A stretch of DNA of 33,614 bases. Source: Candidatus Acetothermia bacterium (lineage in GTDB: Bacteria; Bipolaricaulota; Bipolaricaulia; UBA7950). The notes under the pieces were generated by a model. It was not told the origin of the DNA. It did no database searches and saw nothing but the letters and a program-made list of their open reading frames with translations. The stretch is from positions 1-33,614 of the forward strand of contig JAJHSB010000061.1 of NCBI GenBank assembly GCA_022684035.1, in the 5' to 3' direction. Both the position numbers and the translations under genes were made by a program. This document shows positions 23,379 through 31,514 of this stretch, in pieces. Position 1 is the first letter of the stretch. The number at the start of each line of letters is the position of its first letter.

Positions 23379-24530
23379 TTAACAATACTCCACAGATACA
23401 ACCTTACCCTGCTTGCTGAGGAGCAACGATAGTTCCTCAACGATCTTTTGCTTGAGAGCAAAATTAGCTGGTAAGTCAGGGCTTTGATGTGCCGGGTTCA
23501 TTGCCCGGCCCACTATGATATGGATATTATCGGCCCATAACAGTTCGTGAGTCAACTTACTGGCTCCATCTTTACGCCAAGCTACTTCTTTTTTTTTCAC
23601 CCCCTTTTTAACGAGTTCCACTGTATGAGAAAGAGTAAGCATACCCTCTGTAACCAGGTCTATTCCTTCTACCTGAGCAATCGGCGGTATTTTTGCATCC
23701 ATTGATTGCAAATTAACAGATAAAGTTTTACCCAGTATTCTGACAACTATGTTGGCGGTAGTTCCGCCGCATACCACTTTCTTTCCTAAAGCAGAGAAAA
23801 ACTTCTGTACAACCGCAGTATCATCATCTTTATTGATCGGCGGTCCTACCAGCATAGATAGAACCCGTTTTTCTCTTATTTTAACGATTACGCAAGTCCC
23901 GTCATCGCCAGGCTTAGAGGCATAAAGGTGATTGGAAGTACCAATAAACTCCTCAGCAATAGAGTGAGCATCATCATCTGTCTCCATTATGCTTTCCAGA
24001 AACTTTCCGATTCTTGCTGCTCCCCAGCCGAGGTTCCAGACTCCGCCGATGCCGGCATGTAAAAGACCATCTGATAGAAGAACTATCCAGTCCCCTTCTT
24101 TGATCGGAAAGAATGCTTCTTTAATAACCCTCCCGCTTACTTCTTTCTCTTTCCGGTGGACATAACGTAATTTGCGCCGATGGCCGATATAACTTTCCGG
24201 CGAGTCGCATTCTACCAGATAAGCCATCCCGTCATTAAATATCTGTAATATCGAGAAAGTAGAATAAGCCAATCGCCTCACTTCACATACGGGCAAAGTA
24301 GCAGCTAAAGTGTTGATAACTTCGTTTAACGGCAGCCCCCCTCGTAGCATCGTCGCTGCCATTTTGGTGGTCAGCGAGGATAATATGTTTGCCTTCACAC
24401 CACTCCCGAGTCCGTCAGAGAGTACCACAATCATCGAATCATCTGAATTGGCTATTTCAACACTGTCTCCACAAAGCTCTTCTTTGAATTTATTCAAATG
24501 TTTCGTGGCAATATCAAGATGAAGAGTCAT
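23379..24530 (-). CDS. SpoIIE/PP2C-family serine phosphatase
   Basis: This 383-residue protein has a PP2C-type phosphatase domain in its N-terminal half. Metal-binding Asp are visible in VVLSDGLGSGVKA, VLLSDGLLHAGIG and KPGDDGTCVIV. Such phosphatases are repeatedly encoded with PAS-containing [FeFe]-hydrogenase sensors, where they are thought to transmit a redox signal through protein dephosphorylation. The second half, from KRVLSMLVGPPINKDD, contains a conserved PP..D......F....GKKVVCGGTTANIV block of unknown role found in these hydrogenase-linked homologues. I chose ATG 24530, which overlaps the sensor gene by 17 bases; the frame runs to 24563 but that adds a basic stub. Confidence 0.88.
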   Translation of the reverse strand: MTLHLDIATKHLNKFKEELCGDSVEIANSDDSMIVVLSDGLGSGVKANILSSLTTKMAATMLRGGLPLNEVINTLAATLPVCEVRRLAYSTFSILQIFNDGMAYLVECDSPESYIGHRRKLRYVHRKEKEVSGRVIKEAFFPIKEGDWIVLLSDGLLHAGIGGVWNLGWGAARIGKFLESIMETDDDAHSIAEEFIGTSNHLYASKPGDDGTCVIVKIREKRVLSMLVGPPINKDDDTAVVQKFFSALGKKVVCGGTTANIVVRILGKTLSVNLQSMDAKIPPIAQVEGIDLVTEGMLTLSHTVELVKKGVKKKEVAWRKDGASKLTHELLWADNIHIIVGRAMNPAHQSPDLPANFALKQKIVEELSLLLSKQGKVVSVEYC

Positions 24531-26265
24531 TTTGTTTTTCCTCTTCTTGAAGAACGCGCACAAGCTTAGTAAGTAGAGTTTTAGTTTCTGCTGTCGTTTC
24601 TCCCAATAAGCTGGCTATCTTTTGGGCTACCTCCATCTGCTTATAAATTACCCCTTGTGTCTTTTCAATAGTCTCTTCTTTTATCCGCATATAATGGTCT
24701 CTTTCCTTGACATCAGCCGTAATATCCTGAAACAACCCCATCGCCAGGTCTTCCTGCGGTTCATAGAAAAACGTTTCTCTGGTATATAAGTTCTGTCCCC
24801 GCTTTACCTGATTGATTCTGACAAACTTTTTATCCTGTAAAATTTTTCTAAAATTAGTCGGGTCCATAATGTCGCTTATCTTATGCCCCACTATGTTGTC
24901 ACAGGATTTAGCAAAGATTTTATTGGCTATTTCATTAGCTTCCACAATTATTTCCGCGGAATTAACCACAATAGCAGCATGGGGAGTAGAAGAAAGAAAG
25001 AGGTTGACTTTTCTTTCAGCCCGCTGGCGCATATAAGAAAGACACATCTCAGGGTCTGCCATGTTGTTGAAAACGGCAATAGCTTTTTCTCGACATGTGT
25101 TATAACCACAAGCGCCGCAGTTAAGCTCGTCCTCAGGAGTTAACTTGCCGGTTTTGGCCAATATAATCTGGATCTCTTTTTCTCCCGGCTCCTTAATTTC
25201 CAGTGATAGATTACGATATTTCTGCACAAGTTCAGAAGCTGGTAGTTGTGGTACTTTTCTCTCTTTTTTTGCTATATCTTCCGTACTTTGCACGAATCGT
25301 AACACCTTTTCCCGACGATAATATAAGTCCTCATCAGTTTGAATCATCGGGCCTCCCAGACAGCCTCCCCTGCAGGCCAGAGGTTCGACCAGTTTGGGCA
25401 GTTGATCTTCCTTCTTTTCAAAGAAATAAAGTAAAATATCCTGGCATTCTTCCATGCCGGAAACAGACAAAATTTGCTCATTAAGGATATCGGTACTTAA
25501 ATCTGCTGTTTTCAACATGCCGCCTCCAATAGGAAATAATCTGGCCGTGCGGGAGATAACGCCGTCAACCTTACCCGGCGGCAAAGAAGATAAGTCTATA
25601 TCTTTTTCCTCCAACCAGTCTTTTAAGTCGTCAAAAGTAATAACACCATCAAGCAGATTGTTGGCCTCAGGTCGTTGGGCCTCCTTGATTTTCGCTATAC
25701 AGGGTCCGATGAAGACTACTTTAGCTTTGGGGAAGTGCTTTTTGAGATATTTGGCATGAGCTACCATGGGAGAAACAACCGGCGACAGAAACGGAATGAC
25801 TGCCGGATAATGTATCTCTACCAGATTAACTATTACCGGACAGGTAGTGGCGAGCATCGGCTTGTCTCTTTGCTTAAAGAGTCTTTCGTATTCCCGTGCA
25901 ACAATCTCAGCACCAACAGCGGTTTCTGTAACTTGGGTAAATGATAAGAGTTTCAGCCCGGCTACAACCTGTTCCGGTGAAACTCCTGCAAAAGCAGTAA
26001 CATAAGAAGGAGCCAAACTGGCAACAACATCCTCCCCGGAGGAAAGCATTTTTTCAACCTTGTCAATGTCAGAGACTACCTTTTTTGCCTTTTGAGGACA
26101 AACTAGCAAGCATTGTCCGTCTAAAATGCAACGCTCATCCACCACTTTGGCATGGTGTCCACCCAAAGTCTGGCTGTGCACTATTCGGATGGCCTTTACG
26201 GGACAGTTGCGTACACATTTATAGCAATCACGACATTTGACTTCAGTCGTTTCAATAATGCTCAT
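24514..26265 (-). CDS. sensory [FeFe]-hydrogenase-like protein with PAS domain (HydS type)
   Basis: The 583 residues run as follows. A ferredoxin domain has Cys11/14/17/21 and a second site with Cys46, 52 and 56, where position 49 is Asp instead of Cys. An H-cluster domain carries TTCPVIV (Cys142), GPCIAKIKE (Cys189) and CRGGCLGGP (Cys298, 302). An extra Fe-S motif CGACGYNTC (Cys383, 386, 391) with Cys408 follows. A PAS domain covers about 425-515 and the C-terminus is helical. The altered L1 motif and C-terminal PAS match the putatively H2- or redox-sensing group C enzymes, not a bulk catalyst. The phosphatase gene overlaps its end, suggesting sensor and output. It starts three bases after the preceding [2Fe-2S] gene. 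Confidence 0.92.
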   Translation of the reverse strand: MSIIETTEVKCRDCYKCVRNCPVKAIRIVHSQTLGGHHAKVVDERCILDGQCLLVCPQKAKKVVSDIDKVEKMLSSGEDVVASLAPSYVTAFAGVSPEQVVAGLKLLSFTQVTETAVGAEIVAREYERLFKQRDKPMLATTCPVIVNLVEIHYPAVIPFLSPVVSPMVAHAKYLKKHFPKAKVVFIGPCIAKIKEAQRPEANNLLDGVITFDDLKDWLEEKDIDLSSLPPGKVDGVISRTARLFPIGGGMLKTADLSTDILNEQILSVSGMEECQDILLYFFEKKEDQLPKLVEPLACRGGCLGGPMIQTDEDLYYRREKVLRFVQSTEDIAKKERKVPQLPASELVQKYRNLSLEIKEPGEKEIQIILAKTGKLTPEDELNCGACGYNTCREKAIAVFNNMADPEMCLSYMRQRAERKVNLFLSSTPHAAIVVNSAEIIVEANEIANKIFAKSCDNIVGHKISDIMDPTNFRKILQDKKFVRINQVKRGQNLYTRETFFYEPQEDLAMGLFQDITADVKERDHYMRIKEETIEKTQGVIYKQMEVAQKIASLLGETTAETKTLLTKLVRVLQEEEKQNDSSS

Positions 26266-26268
26266 ACC

Positions 26269-26556
26269 CTATTCTTCCTTCTCTTCGCCCCGCTTGTTAT
26301 CCAGAAACTTCTTCTGAAATATTTTTGCCACATCTTCTCTGCCAACTCCTGAAAAAATTTCTTCGTCTACAAATACAGTTACCCCTTTGGTACATTTTTC
26401 CTGACAGAACATGCCGGCAAGTTTTACTTTGCCCTGTCCATGCTTATCGATCAGAGATTGGAAAAGATCAATAACTTCCGAAGCACCGCGAAGAAAGCAG
26501 GAACTACCAACACAGACTTTGATAGTTTTCACACATGTTACCTCGCTTTTTGACAT
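26269..26556 (-). CDS. small [2Fe-2S] thioredoxin-like ferredoxin, first gene of the hydrogenase operon
   Basis: This 95-residue protein has the C-terminal domain of NuoE only: IKVCVGSSCFLRGASEVI (CxxxxC) and MFCQEKCTKGVTVFVDEE (CxxxC), all four [2Fe-2S] ligands. The tail is acidic and charged. It leads the operon and ends three bases before the sensory hydrogenase, so it may deliver electrons to that protein; this is inference. The start at 26556 is preceded by AGCGAGG only weakly; a start slightly further in (residues 1-9 are not conserved-looking) cannot be excluded. Confidence 0.85.
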   Translation of the reverse strand: MSKSEVTCVKTIKVCVGSSCFLRGASEVIDLFQSLIDKHGQGKVKLAGMFCQEKCTKGVTVFVDEEIFSGVGREDVAKIFQKKFLDNKRGEEKEE

Positions 26557-26596
26557 TTACTGTATTTCATCTGATTATGGTATAGTGGTTAGTTAT

Positions 26597-26654
26597 GAAA
26601 TAGCACTCAACCGCTCAAACAAATATTTATCTTTGACAACTATTGCGAAATAGT
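26597..26654. promoter_or_regulatory. candidate operator upstream of the hydrogenase operon
   Basis: ACTATT GCGA AATAGT (26639-26654) is a perfect inverted repeat about 85 bases upstream of the operon's first gene. Its core GAAATAG (26647-26653) recurs 50 bases nearer the gene (26597-26603), about five helical turns away. I could not find a well-spaced promoter pair, and the motif does not match Rex or another regulator that I know. Confidence 0.4.
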
Positions 26655-26944
26655 GACCATAGTATACGTGATTTGGCCAGAAAGTACAAGATTAACCTAA
26701 AAAGAGTTACTAAATTGAAGAATCGAGAATCTCCTCAATGACCGCTCAAAGTGTCCTTTGCAGAGATGATTTACTTAGCTATAATCACACCGCTACTCTC
26801 TCCGGGAATCTGCGATTCGTGCGTACCGCAAGTTCGTGTGGTAAGGACGAAGAAGCGATGTATGAGAAGAGTTACGAGTGGGTGTATCCTCCCTGCTTAG
26901 CATCAGGCAGGCTGTAGCCAAGCGGGATGCGAAGAAAACTGTGA
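26655..26944. other. noncoding gap before the transposase remnant
   Basis: No intact gene. The left part belongs to the hydrogenase upstream region. From about 26800 the base composition becomes richer in G+C, like the following insert, which suggests that the boundary of acquired DNA is here. Translations show nothing that I can name. Confidence 0.4.
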
Positions 26945-27118
26945 ATGGAACAGAGGAAGCTCGGTCTGGTGCAGGGAAGGAAGATGGAGCCGCTTGAGGC
27001 GCTCTTTACCAACTACACGGAGATCCAGTACGCCGCAGGAACGAGGAAGACGCACTTGATGATGGCAATAGTGGACGTGGATAACGAGTATAGAAGGATT
27101 GATCATGCACCACGATGA
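26945..27118 (+). pseudogene. IS transposase remnant (integrase-core, DDE type)
   Basis: A 57-codon frame contains ALFTNYTEIQYAAGTRKTHLMMAIVDVDN, which resembles the start of the retroviral-integrase core of IS3-like transposases ('.tD.T.i.y..g...yl..ivD......'). The expected first catalytic Asp is replaced by Asn, and the rest of the core is missing because the frame ends in a TGA that overlaps the transporter ATG. The resemblance is short, so the call is tentative. Confidence 0.4.
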
Positions 27119-28446
27119 GGAGGCATGTGAAGCTCCGGAAAAGGGTTAGTTTTGCTGACTACATAGATGAGCCGGTCACGCGGCATAACGCCAAGACCAG
27201 CCTGATCGATGGGGTATTCTTCTCCGTCATGGTTGGCTTGACTATGCCATTTATGGGCGTGTATGCCATTCAGTTGGGCGCCAGCGACTTTGTGGTAGGG
27301 CTGCTCGTTTCCATCCCAGCCATGGTGGCAATGATCTCCCAGGTGCCGGCCGCGATCATTGTCCATAGGTATTCGAGCAGGCTACTGGTCTCCCTCAAAT
27401 ACACCATGGCGCATCGACTCTCCTATCTGGTCATGGCCTTCCTTGCGCTTCTGCCTCAGGACTTACCTGGCCGGGCCATGCTGCTTGTGATCGTCTTCTC
27501 CATAGCTCACTTCCCGGCCACCGTGGCCGGGGTAGGCTGGACAACTCTGATGGGAGAGCTGTTTCCATCTCAGCTGCGGGGCCGGGTCTTCGGTGAGCGC
27601 AATATGCTCGTGGGCATGGTGAGTCTCCTGGCTACCGCAGCAGCGGGTCCCTTCCTGGACCGGGTGGCCTTTCCGATTAACTTCTTCTTACTTTTCTTGG
27701 TATCCTTTGCCTGTCTTATAGCCTCCTGGGCCTACCTGACGAGGCTACAGGAAGGGACGCCGGTACCTGGGCGCTGTCAGGACAGCCGGTGGCGCCCGCG
27801 GACCATGGTGCTCCTGGTTTGCGAGACCTTGCGGGTTCCGGAGTTCGCTCGCTTTACGGCAGCAGCTTTTGTCTTCCATCTCGGACTCCAGCTGCCGGTA
27901 GCCCTGTTCATCATCTTGTTCGTCCATGAGCTTCAGCTTTCCACGAGCTGGATCGGTGCGCTTTCCGTGATATGGGGGGTCTTTTCGGTGTTGACCTTCA
28001 AGTGGTGGGGAAGACTGGCCGATGCCCGCGGGAGCCGGTATGCCCTGGCCCTTTCCATGTTGGTCTTCGTGCCCCTACCGATCTTCTATGGACTGGTACA
28101 ATCGCCCTGGCCCATTGCGTTCCTGATGGTGATCGGCGGCGTAGCTGGAGCGGGTTTTGGGCTGGCCTTGTTCAACGCCCTACTCGATTACAGTCCTGCC
28201 GGTAAGCGAGAAGACTATGTGGCCGTCTTCAACACGCTGATGGGCCTCGCCGGCTTCCTTATGCCCGTCGTTGGAGTGGCCCTGTACCACCGCTGGGGTT
28301 TTCTCGCGGTCTTCATCCTCGCATCGCTGATCCGGACAATCGGTACCTGGATGCTCTTTCAGCCTGCTTGTTCACCGCAAGGGGTCAGAGATTTCTTCTT
28401 AGGTTTTGTCAAGGACCAGCACAAACAACACAACAAACAAGCCTAA
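27115..28446 (+). CDS. MFS transporter
   Basis: This 443-residue protein has about twelve hydrophobic segments in two halves. The first pair reads SLIDGVFFSVMVGLTMPFMGVYAIQLGASDFVVGLLVSIPAMVAMISQ. An MFS loop-type motif follows helix 4-5, ELFPSQLRGRVFGERN, and the second half has WWGRLADARGSRYAL, the motif A equivalent. The substrate cannot be inferred. The gene is visibly richer in G+C and in C/G-ending codons than its neighbours, and it directly follows a transposase remnant, so acquisition by transfer is likely. The ATG at 27115 has no Shine-Dalgarno; GAGGAGG at 27117-27123 instead lies close to a GTG at 27127, which may be the real start. Confidence 0.85.
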   Translation: MRRHVKLRKRVSFADYIDEPVTRHNAKTSLIDGVFFSVMVGLTMPFMGVYAIQLGASDFVVGLLVSIPAMVAMISQVPAAIIVHRYSSRLLVSLKYTMAHRLSYLVMAFLALLPQDLPGRAMLLVIVFSIAHFPATVAGVGWTTLMGELFPSQLRGRVFGERNMLVGMVSLLATAAAGPFLDRVAFPINFFLLFLVSFACLIASWAYLTRLQEGTPVPGRCQDSRWRPRTMVLLVCETLRVPEFARFTAAAFVFHLGLQLPVALFIILFVHELQLSTSWIGALSVIWGVFSVLTFKWWGRLADARGSRYALALSMLVFVPLPIFYGLVQSPWPIAFLMVIGGVAGAGFGLALFNALLDYSPAGKREDYVAVFNTLMGLAGFLMPVVGVALYHRWGFLAVFILASLIRTIGTWMLFQPACSPQGVRDFFLGFVKDQHKQHNKQA

Positions 28447-28680
28447 AAATCAAGATCTAAGATTTCGCTTGGATTTATAAGTGGGCAATGAGGCCTTCCG
28501 CAACTCGTAATTCTCTCCCTGCTTTATTATTACACAGGAGATGCCGGCTGAGGGTACCACCACCTCTCTGCCACACTTAAGCAGAGGCAAGCCCCGGAAA
28601 CTTCAGGTTCAAAGTTTAAGATCCAGTATTCTATCTCTTTCCCTGTTTTTGGAATCCTGCGAACTCCATGAACCGTGAAT

Positions 28681-29610
28681 CTATATCGTGAGAATCGTCC
28701 CTGGTGGTTTGGCAAAGAGTCTCGCATCTTCGATTCGCTCTAATCCGCAGATATAACGGGTCAATCGTTCAATGCCGATGCCGAAACCGGCTGAAGGCGG
28801 GATTCCTTCTTGCACTATCTTTAAATAGGCGGCCAGTTGCGCGTGTGGTACGCCGCTCTGCGATAGTCGGGTCAATATTCGTTCTAATGTATACTCTCGT
28901 TCGCCGCCGGAGAGGGCCTCACCGAATCCATGAGGATAGATGAGATCCATGTCCACCAGAATACCTGATCGTGCTTTATCCTCGCGGTCGTAAAATTCCC
29001 GTACTGCAAGGGGAAAATCAACTACCCAGATCGGATTCTTTTTCGCCTGCGAAAGCGGGATGTCGAATTCTTTACCGAAGGTCTGCTGTGCTTTCTCGTA
29101 CGTGATCCGCTCAAACGGGATGCTGGGCAGCGTAAGTTCACGACTCAATCGATGTAATTCATCGCTGCAATTTTTCTGCAGGTGGCCGATTATTGTAGTC
29201 AGTAACTCTTCGCCCAGCGAGATTAATTGATCTCGAGTTCCGTCTTTTACCTCAAGATCAAGTTGTACAAATTCGGTAAGGTATCGCCCACAATCGGCAT
29301 AGTGGGGCGGTTCGAAACGAATATTCGGCGAAAAAGAGAAGATACGATCGAGTGTGCGCAAAGCAACCTGTTTGTGGAGAATCATGCTTTTGGTCAGTTG
29401 CAATCTCTGTCCGTAGTAATCAACCTCGCCCGCCATTACCGTGTGTCTGAGGGGATCGGTCACCGGCGAGAGAATTACCGGCAGGATCTCAATAAATCCG
29501 TTTGCACGGAGATAATCTCCCGCTGCATGGATAATTTCACTCTTTATCTTCAATATCGAGCGCATTTTTTCTGTAGAAATCAGACCTCGGCTTTCACTTG
29601 TAATGGGCAT
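28681..29610 (-). CDS. archaeal-type asparagine synthetase (class II aaRS-like, AspRS/AsnRS-related)
   Basis: This 309-residue protein is the catalytic core of an AsnRS/AspRS without the N-terminal anticodon-binding OB domain. Class II motif 2 is visible in IFSFSPNIRFEPPHY...YLTEFVQLDLE, and motif 3 in PSAGFGIGIERLTRYICG. The N-terminal helix and ANGFIEILPVILSPVTDPL are shared with AsnRS. Proteins of this architecture, first characterised in Pyrococcus abyssi, make asparagine from aspartate and ammonia using ATP, via aspartyl-adenylate. A bacterial copy is less usual; the alternative is an uncharacterised aaRS paralogue. ATAGGAGG precedes the ATG. The gene is monocistronic with a leader of about 245 bases. 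Confidence 0.82.
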   Translation of the reverse strand: MPITSESRGLISTEKMRSILKIKSEIIHAAGDYLRANGFIEILPVILSPVTDPLRHTVMAGEVDYYGQRLQLTKSMILHKQVALRTLDRIFSFSPNIRFEPPHYADCGRYLTEFVQLDLEVKDGTRDQLISLGEELLTTIIGHLQKNCSDELHRLSRELTLPSIPFERITYEKAQQTFGKEFDIPLSQAKKNPIWVVDFPLAVREFYDREDKARSGILVDMDLIYPHGFGEALSGGEREYTLERILTRLSQSGVPHAQLAAYLKIVQEGIPPSAGFGIGIERLTRYICGLERIEDARLFAKPPGTILTI

Positions 29611-29691
29611 AGAAACCTCCTATCGCAATGCATTCAGTGACTGGTCAGAAGCCAGTGACATACAAACTCGTAAAAATTTAAGGGATTCTTA

Positions 29692-29826
29692 TTAGATATG
29701 CGCCCCACCGAGGGCGTTTATATTAGGAAAGTCTGATAGTTGACAAGAGAATGCAACCGTTGTGCTGAATATGAACTTAAGACGAGTACTTAACCGGGCC
29801 AGATACAAAGGATGAATCTTTTCCAT
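29692..29826 (-). CDS. candidate leader peptide ORF upstream of asparagine synthetase
   Basis: A 44-codon ORF begins with ATG at 29826, six bases after GAGGTGG, and ends in TAA at 29694-29692, about 80 bases before the synthetase gene. It starts MEKIHPLYLARLSTRLK and near the end contains PNINALGG, with two Asn codons (AAT, AAC) just before a hairpin (CGCCC/GGGCG near 29701-29716). This placement would suit attenuation by asparagine supply, but I see no clear terminator U-run. It could equally be a chance ORF. Confidence 0.35.
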   Translation of the reverse strand: MEKIHPLYLARLSTRLKFIFSTTVAFSCQLSDFPNINALGGAHI

Positions 29827-29860
29827 CTTATGCCACCTCTATTACGGTAAGATCTTTTAT

Positions 29861-29888
29861 CTTATACTTAATTTGCCGGTAATGTCAA
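29861..29888 (-). promoter_or_regulatory. promoter of the asparagine synthetase gene
   Basis: On the minus strand TTGACA (29888-29883) and TATAAG (29866-29861) are separated by 16 bases. Transcription would start near 29855 and give a leader of about 245 bases that contains the short ORF. Confidence 0.65.
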
Positions 29889-30061
29889 GTAGACAGATAT
29901 TCGATGTGATGCCACGCCGAAATTGATGTTCAACCTTTTATTTCCTTAATTTACGTGTTGCGTGACTAAAAGAGACTGTTGTTTGGCGCCAGTTACTAAC
30001 TTCAATTTTTTATCATTGCCTTCTTAAAGTGGGAGAACTCAAAAGAGGGCAAAAATGATTC
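29889..30061. other. noncoding gap between divergent promoters
   Basis: The DNA between the synthetase promoter and the secG promoters is A+T-rich and holds no gene that I can support. I looked for a tRNA upstream of secG and found none. Confidence 0.5.
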
Positions 30062-30135
30062 GATACTTGACAAGGCGCAAATAAATTAATAGAATATTGA
30101 GATACTTGACAAGGCGCAAAAAGAATAAATAATAA
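30062..30135 (+). promoter_or_regulatory. tandem secG promoters in a direct repeat
   Basis: The string GATACTTGACAAGGCGCAAA occurs at 30062-30081 and again at 30101-30120, 39 bases apart. Each contains TTGACA. The first is followed after 17 bases by TAGAAT (30090-30095), a near-consensus promoter. The second is followed after 18 bases by TAATAA (30130-30135). Both read towards secG at 30209. A third, partial copy (AAGGCGAAAATTATT) follows near 30152. Confidence 0.65.
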
Positions 30136-30208
30136 TATATGATTCTTAAATAAGGCGAAAATTATTGGGTAAATTACAGTACAGTCATCTCCAGCGAGGG
30201 GGATTATT

Positions 30209-30439
30209 ATGTTGCGAATTGTTGTAGAGATTATTTTTTTCTTGAACTGTGCAGTATTAATGGGATTGATTCTGATTCAGATGAGTGAACATGCTGGTTT
30301 GGGCGGAGCATTCGGTTCAGGAATGTCAACGACCGTTTTTGGACGCGATGAGACAAAGGATCCTAAAAAAACAGCTACTGTTGTCTCAGCAACTATCTTT
30401 ATGGTGTTAGGCTTTGTTATTGTTGTATTTTTAAACTAA
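30209..30439 (+). CDS. secG: protein translocase subunit SecG
   Basis: This 76-residue protein has two membrane helices (VVEIIFFLNCAVLMGLILIQMS and TATVVSATIFMVLGFVIVVFL) separated by the family loop GLGGAFGSGMSTTVFGR. SecG is an accessory component of the SecYEG protein-export channel in the cytoplasmic membrane. The length and motif are typical. GAGGGGGA precedes the ATG. Two tandem promoters lie upstream. oppD follows after 33 bases and may be cotranscribed. Confidence 0.95.
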   Translation: MLRIVVEIIFFLNCAVLMGLILIQMSEHAGLGGAFGSGMSTTVFGRDETKDPKKTATVVSATIFMVLGFVIVVFLN

Positions 30440-30472
30440 CGAGATTAGACTTCAAAGGAGGCGCGATAGAAG

Positions 30473-31453
30473 TTGCCGCTATTAGAAATAAAAGATCTCA
30501 AGACCTATTTTTACCTTGAAGATGGTGTAGTAAGAGCTGTTGATGAGGTCAGTTTTACCATCGAGCCGGAGAAGACACTGGGGGTGGTGGGAGAAAGTGG
30601 TTGCGGGAAATCAGTGACTGCCCTCTCTGTTATGGGGCTGGTTCAGATGCCGCCCGGGAGGATCGATGGTGGAGAGATTCTCTACCACCACAATGGGACT
30701 GTAACTGATTTGACTAAGTTAAATCCGAAAGGCAAAGAGATGCGTAGTATCCGCGGCAATAAAATCGCGATGATCTTCCAGGAGCCGATGACATCTCTTA
30801 ATCCTGTATATACAATTGGTAATCAGATCATTGAGGCGATAATGCTCCATCAACGCCTAACTAAGGCTCAGGCACGGAATAGGGCAATCGAAATGCTGCA
30901 AGCAGTAGGAATACCCATTCCCAAGCAGCGGATTGACAGTTATCCCCACGAACTTTCCGGTGGGATGCGCCAACGAGCGATGATCGCAATGGCCCTCTCG
31001 TGTAATCCTAACCTCCTCATCGCTGACGAGCCGACGACCGCGCTCGACGTAACGATCCAAGCACAGGTACTGGAATTAATGGCTAAATTGTGCAAAGATT
31101 TCCACGCCTCGATTATGTTTATCACACATAATTTAGGTGTAATCGCGGAGATGGCCAACGATGTAGTGGTTATGTATTTAGGAAAAGCAGTAGAGTATAC
31201 CAATGTGCGTTCGCTCTTTCACGATCCGAAACACCCGTATACTCAAGGATTAATGAATTCAATTCCGTCAATCGCCGAGACGAAGGAACGACTGATTCCG
31301 ATCAAAGGAGTAGTTCCTGATCCATTTGACGTTCCGCCTGGATGTGTCTTTGAGCCTCGTTGTCCACATGCAATGGAAATCTGTCAACGCGAGATGCCTC
31401 CAAATGAAGAAGTAGCAACTGAACACTGGGCGCGTTGTTGGTTGTACAAATAA
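30473..31453 (+). CDS. oppD: oligopeptide/dipeptide ABC transporter ATP-binding protein (OppD-like)
   Basis: This 326-residue ABC ATPase drives peptide import. Walker A is [10 protein letters not shown], the Q-loop region is IFQEPMTSLNP, the signature is LSGGMRQRAM, Walker B is LLIADEPTTALD and the switch His is in FITHNLGVIAEM. The C-terminal oligopeptide-transporter domain has the Fe-S-type Cys pattern in GCVFEPRCPHAMEIC, with a further Cys near the end (HWARCWL). The start is TTG at 30473 with AAAGGAGG upstream. The permeases and the substrate-binding protein are not in the window, although oppF follows. Confidence 0.92.
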   Translation: MPLLEIKDLKTYFYLEDGVVRAVDEVSFTIEPEKTLGVVGESGCGKSVTALSVMGLVQMPPGRIDGGEILYHHNGTVTDLTKLNPKGKEMRSIRGNKIAMIFQEPMTSLNPVYTIGNQIIEAIMLHQRLTKAQARNRAIEMLQAVGIPIPKQRIDSYPHELSGGMRQRAMIAMALSCNPNLLIADEPTTALDVTIQAQVLELMAKLCKDFHASIMFITHNLGVIAEMANDVVVMYLGKAVEYTNVRSLFHDPKHPYTQGLMNSIPSIAETKERLIPIKGVVPDPFDVPPGCVFEPRCPHAMEICQREMPPNEEVATEHWARCWLYK

Positions 31454-31514
31454 CAGGTTTCATCGATTAATTGGGGGTATTTGTACAAAAGAGTCGCGAT
31501 GAAAAAGAGAATGT

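Noticed and set aside
29611-29855. T-box riboswitch in front of the asparagine synthetase
   Set aside because: The conserved AGGGTGGNACCGCG element is absent; GGTGGGGCGC is only a loose resemblance and no terminator/antiterminator pair could be drawn.
29640-30208. tRNA gene upstream of secG
   Set aside because: No T-arm consensus or cloverleaf could be found on either strand.
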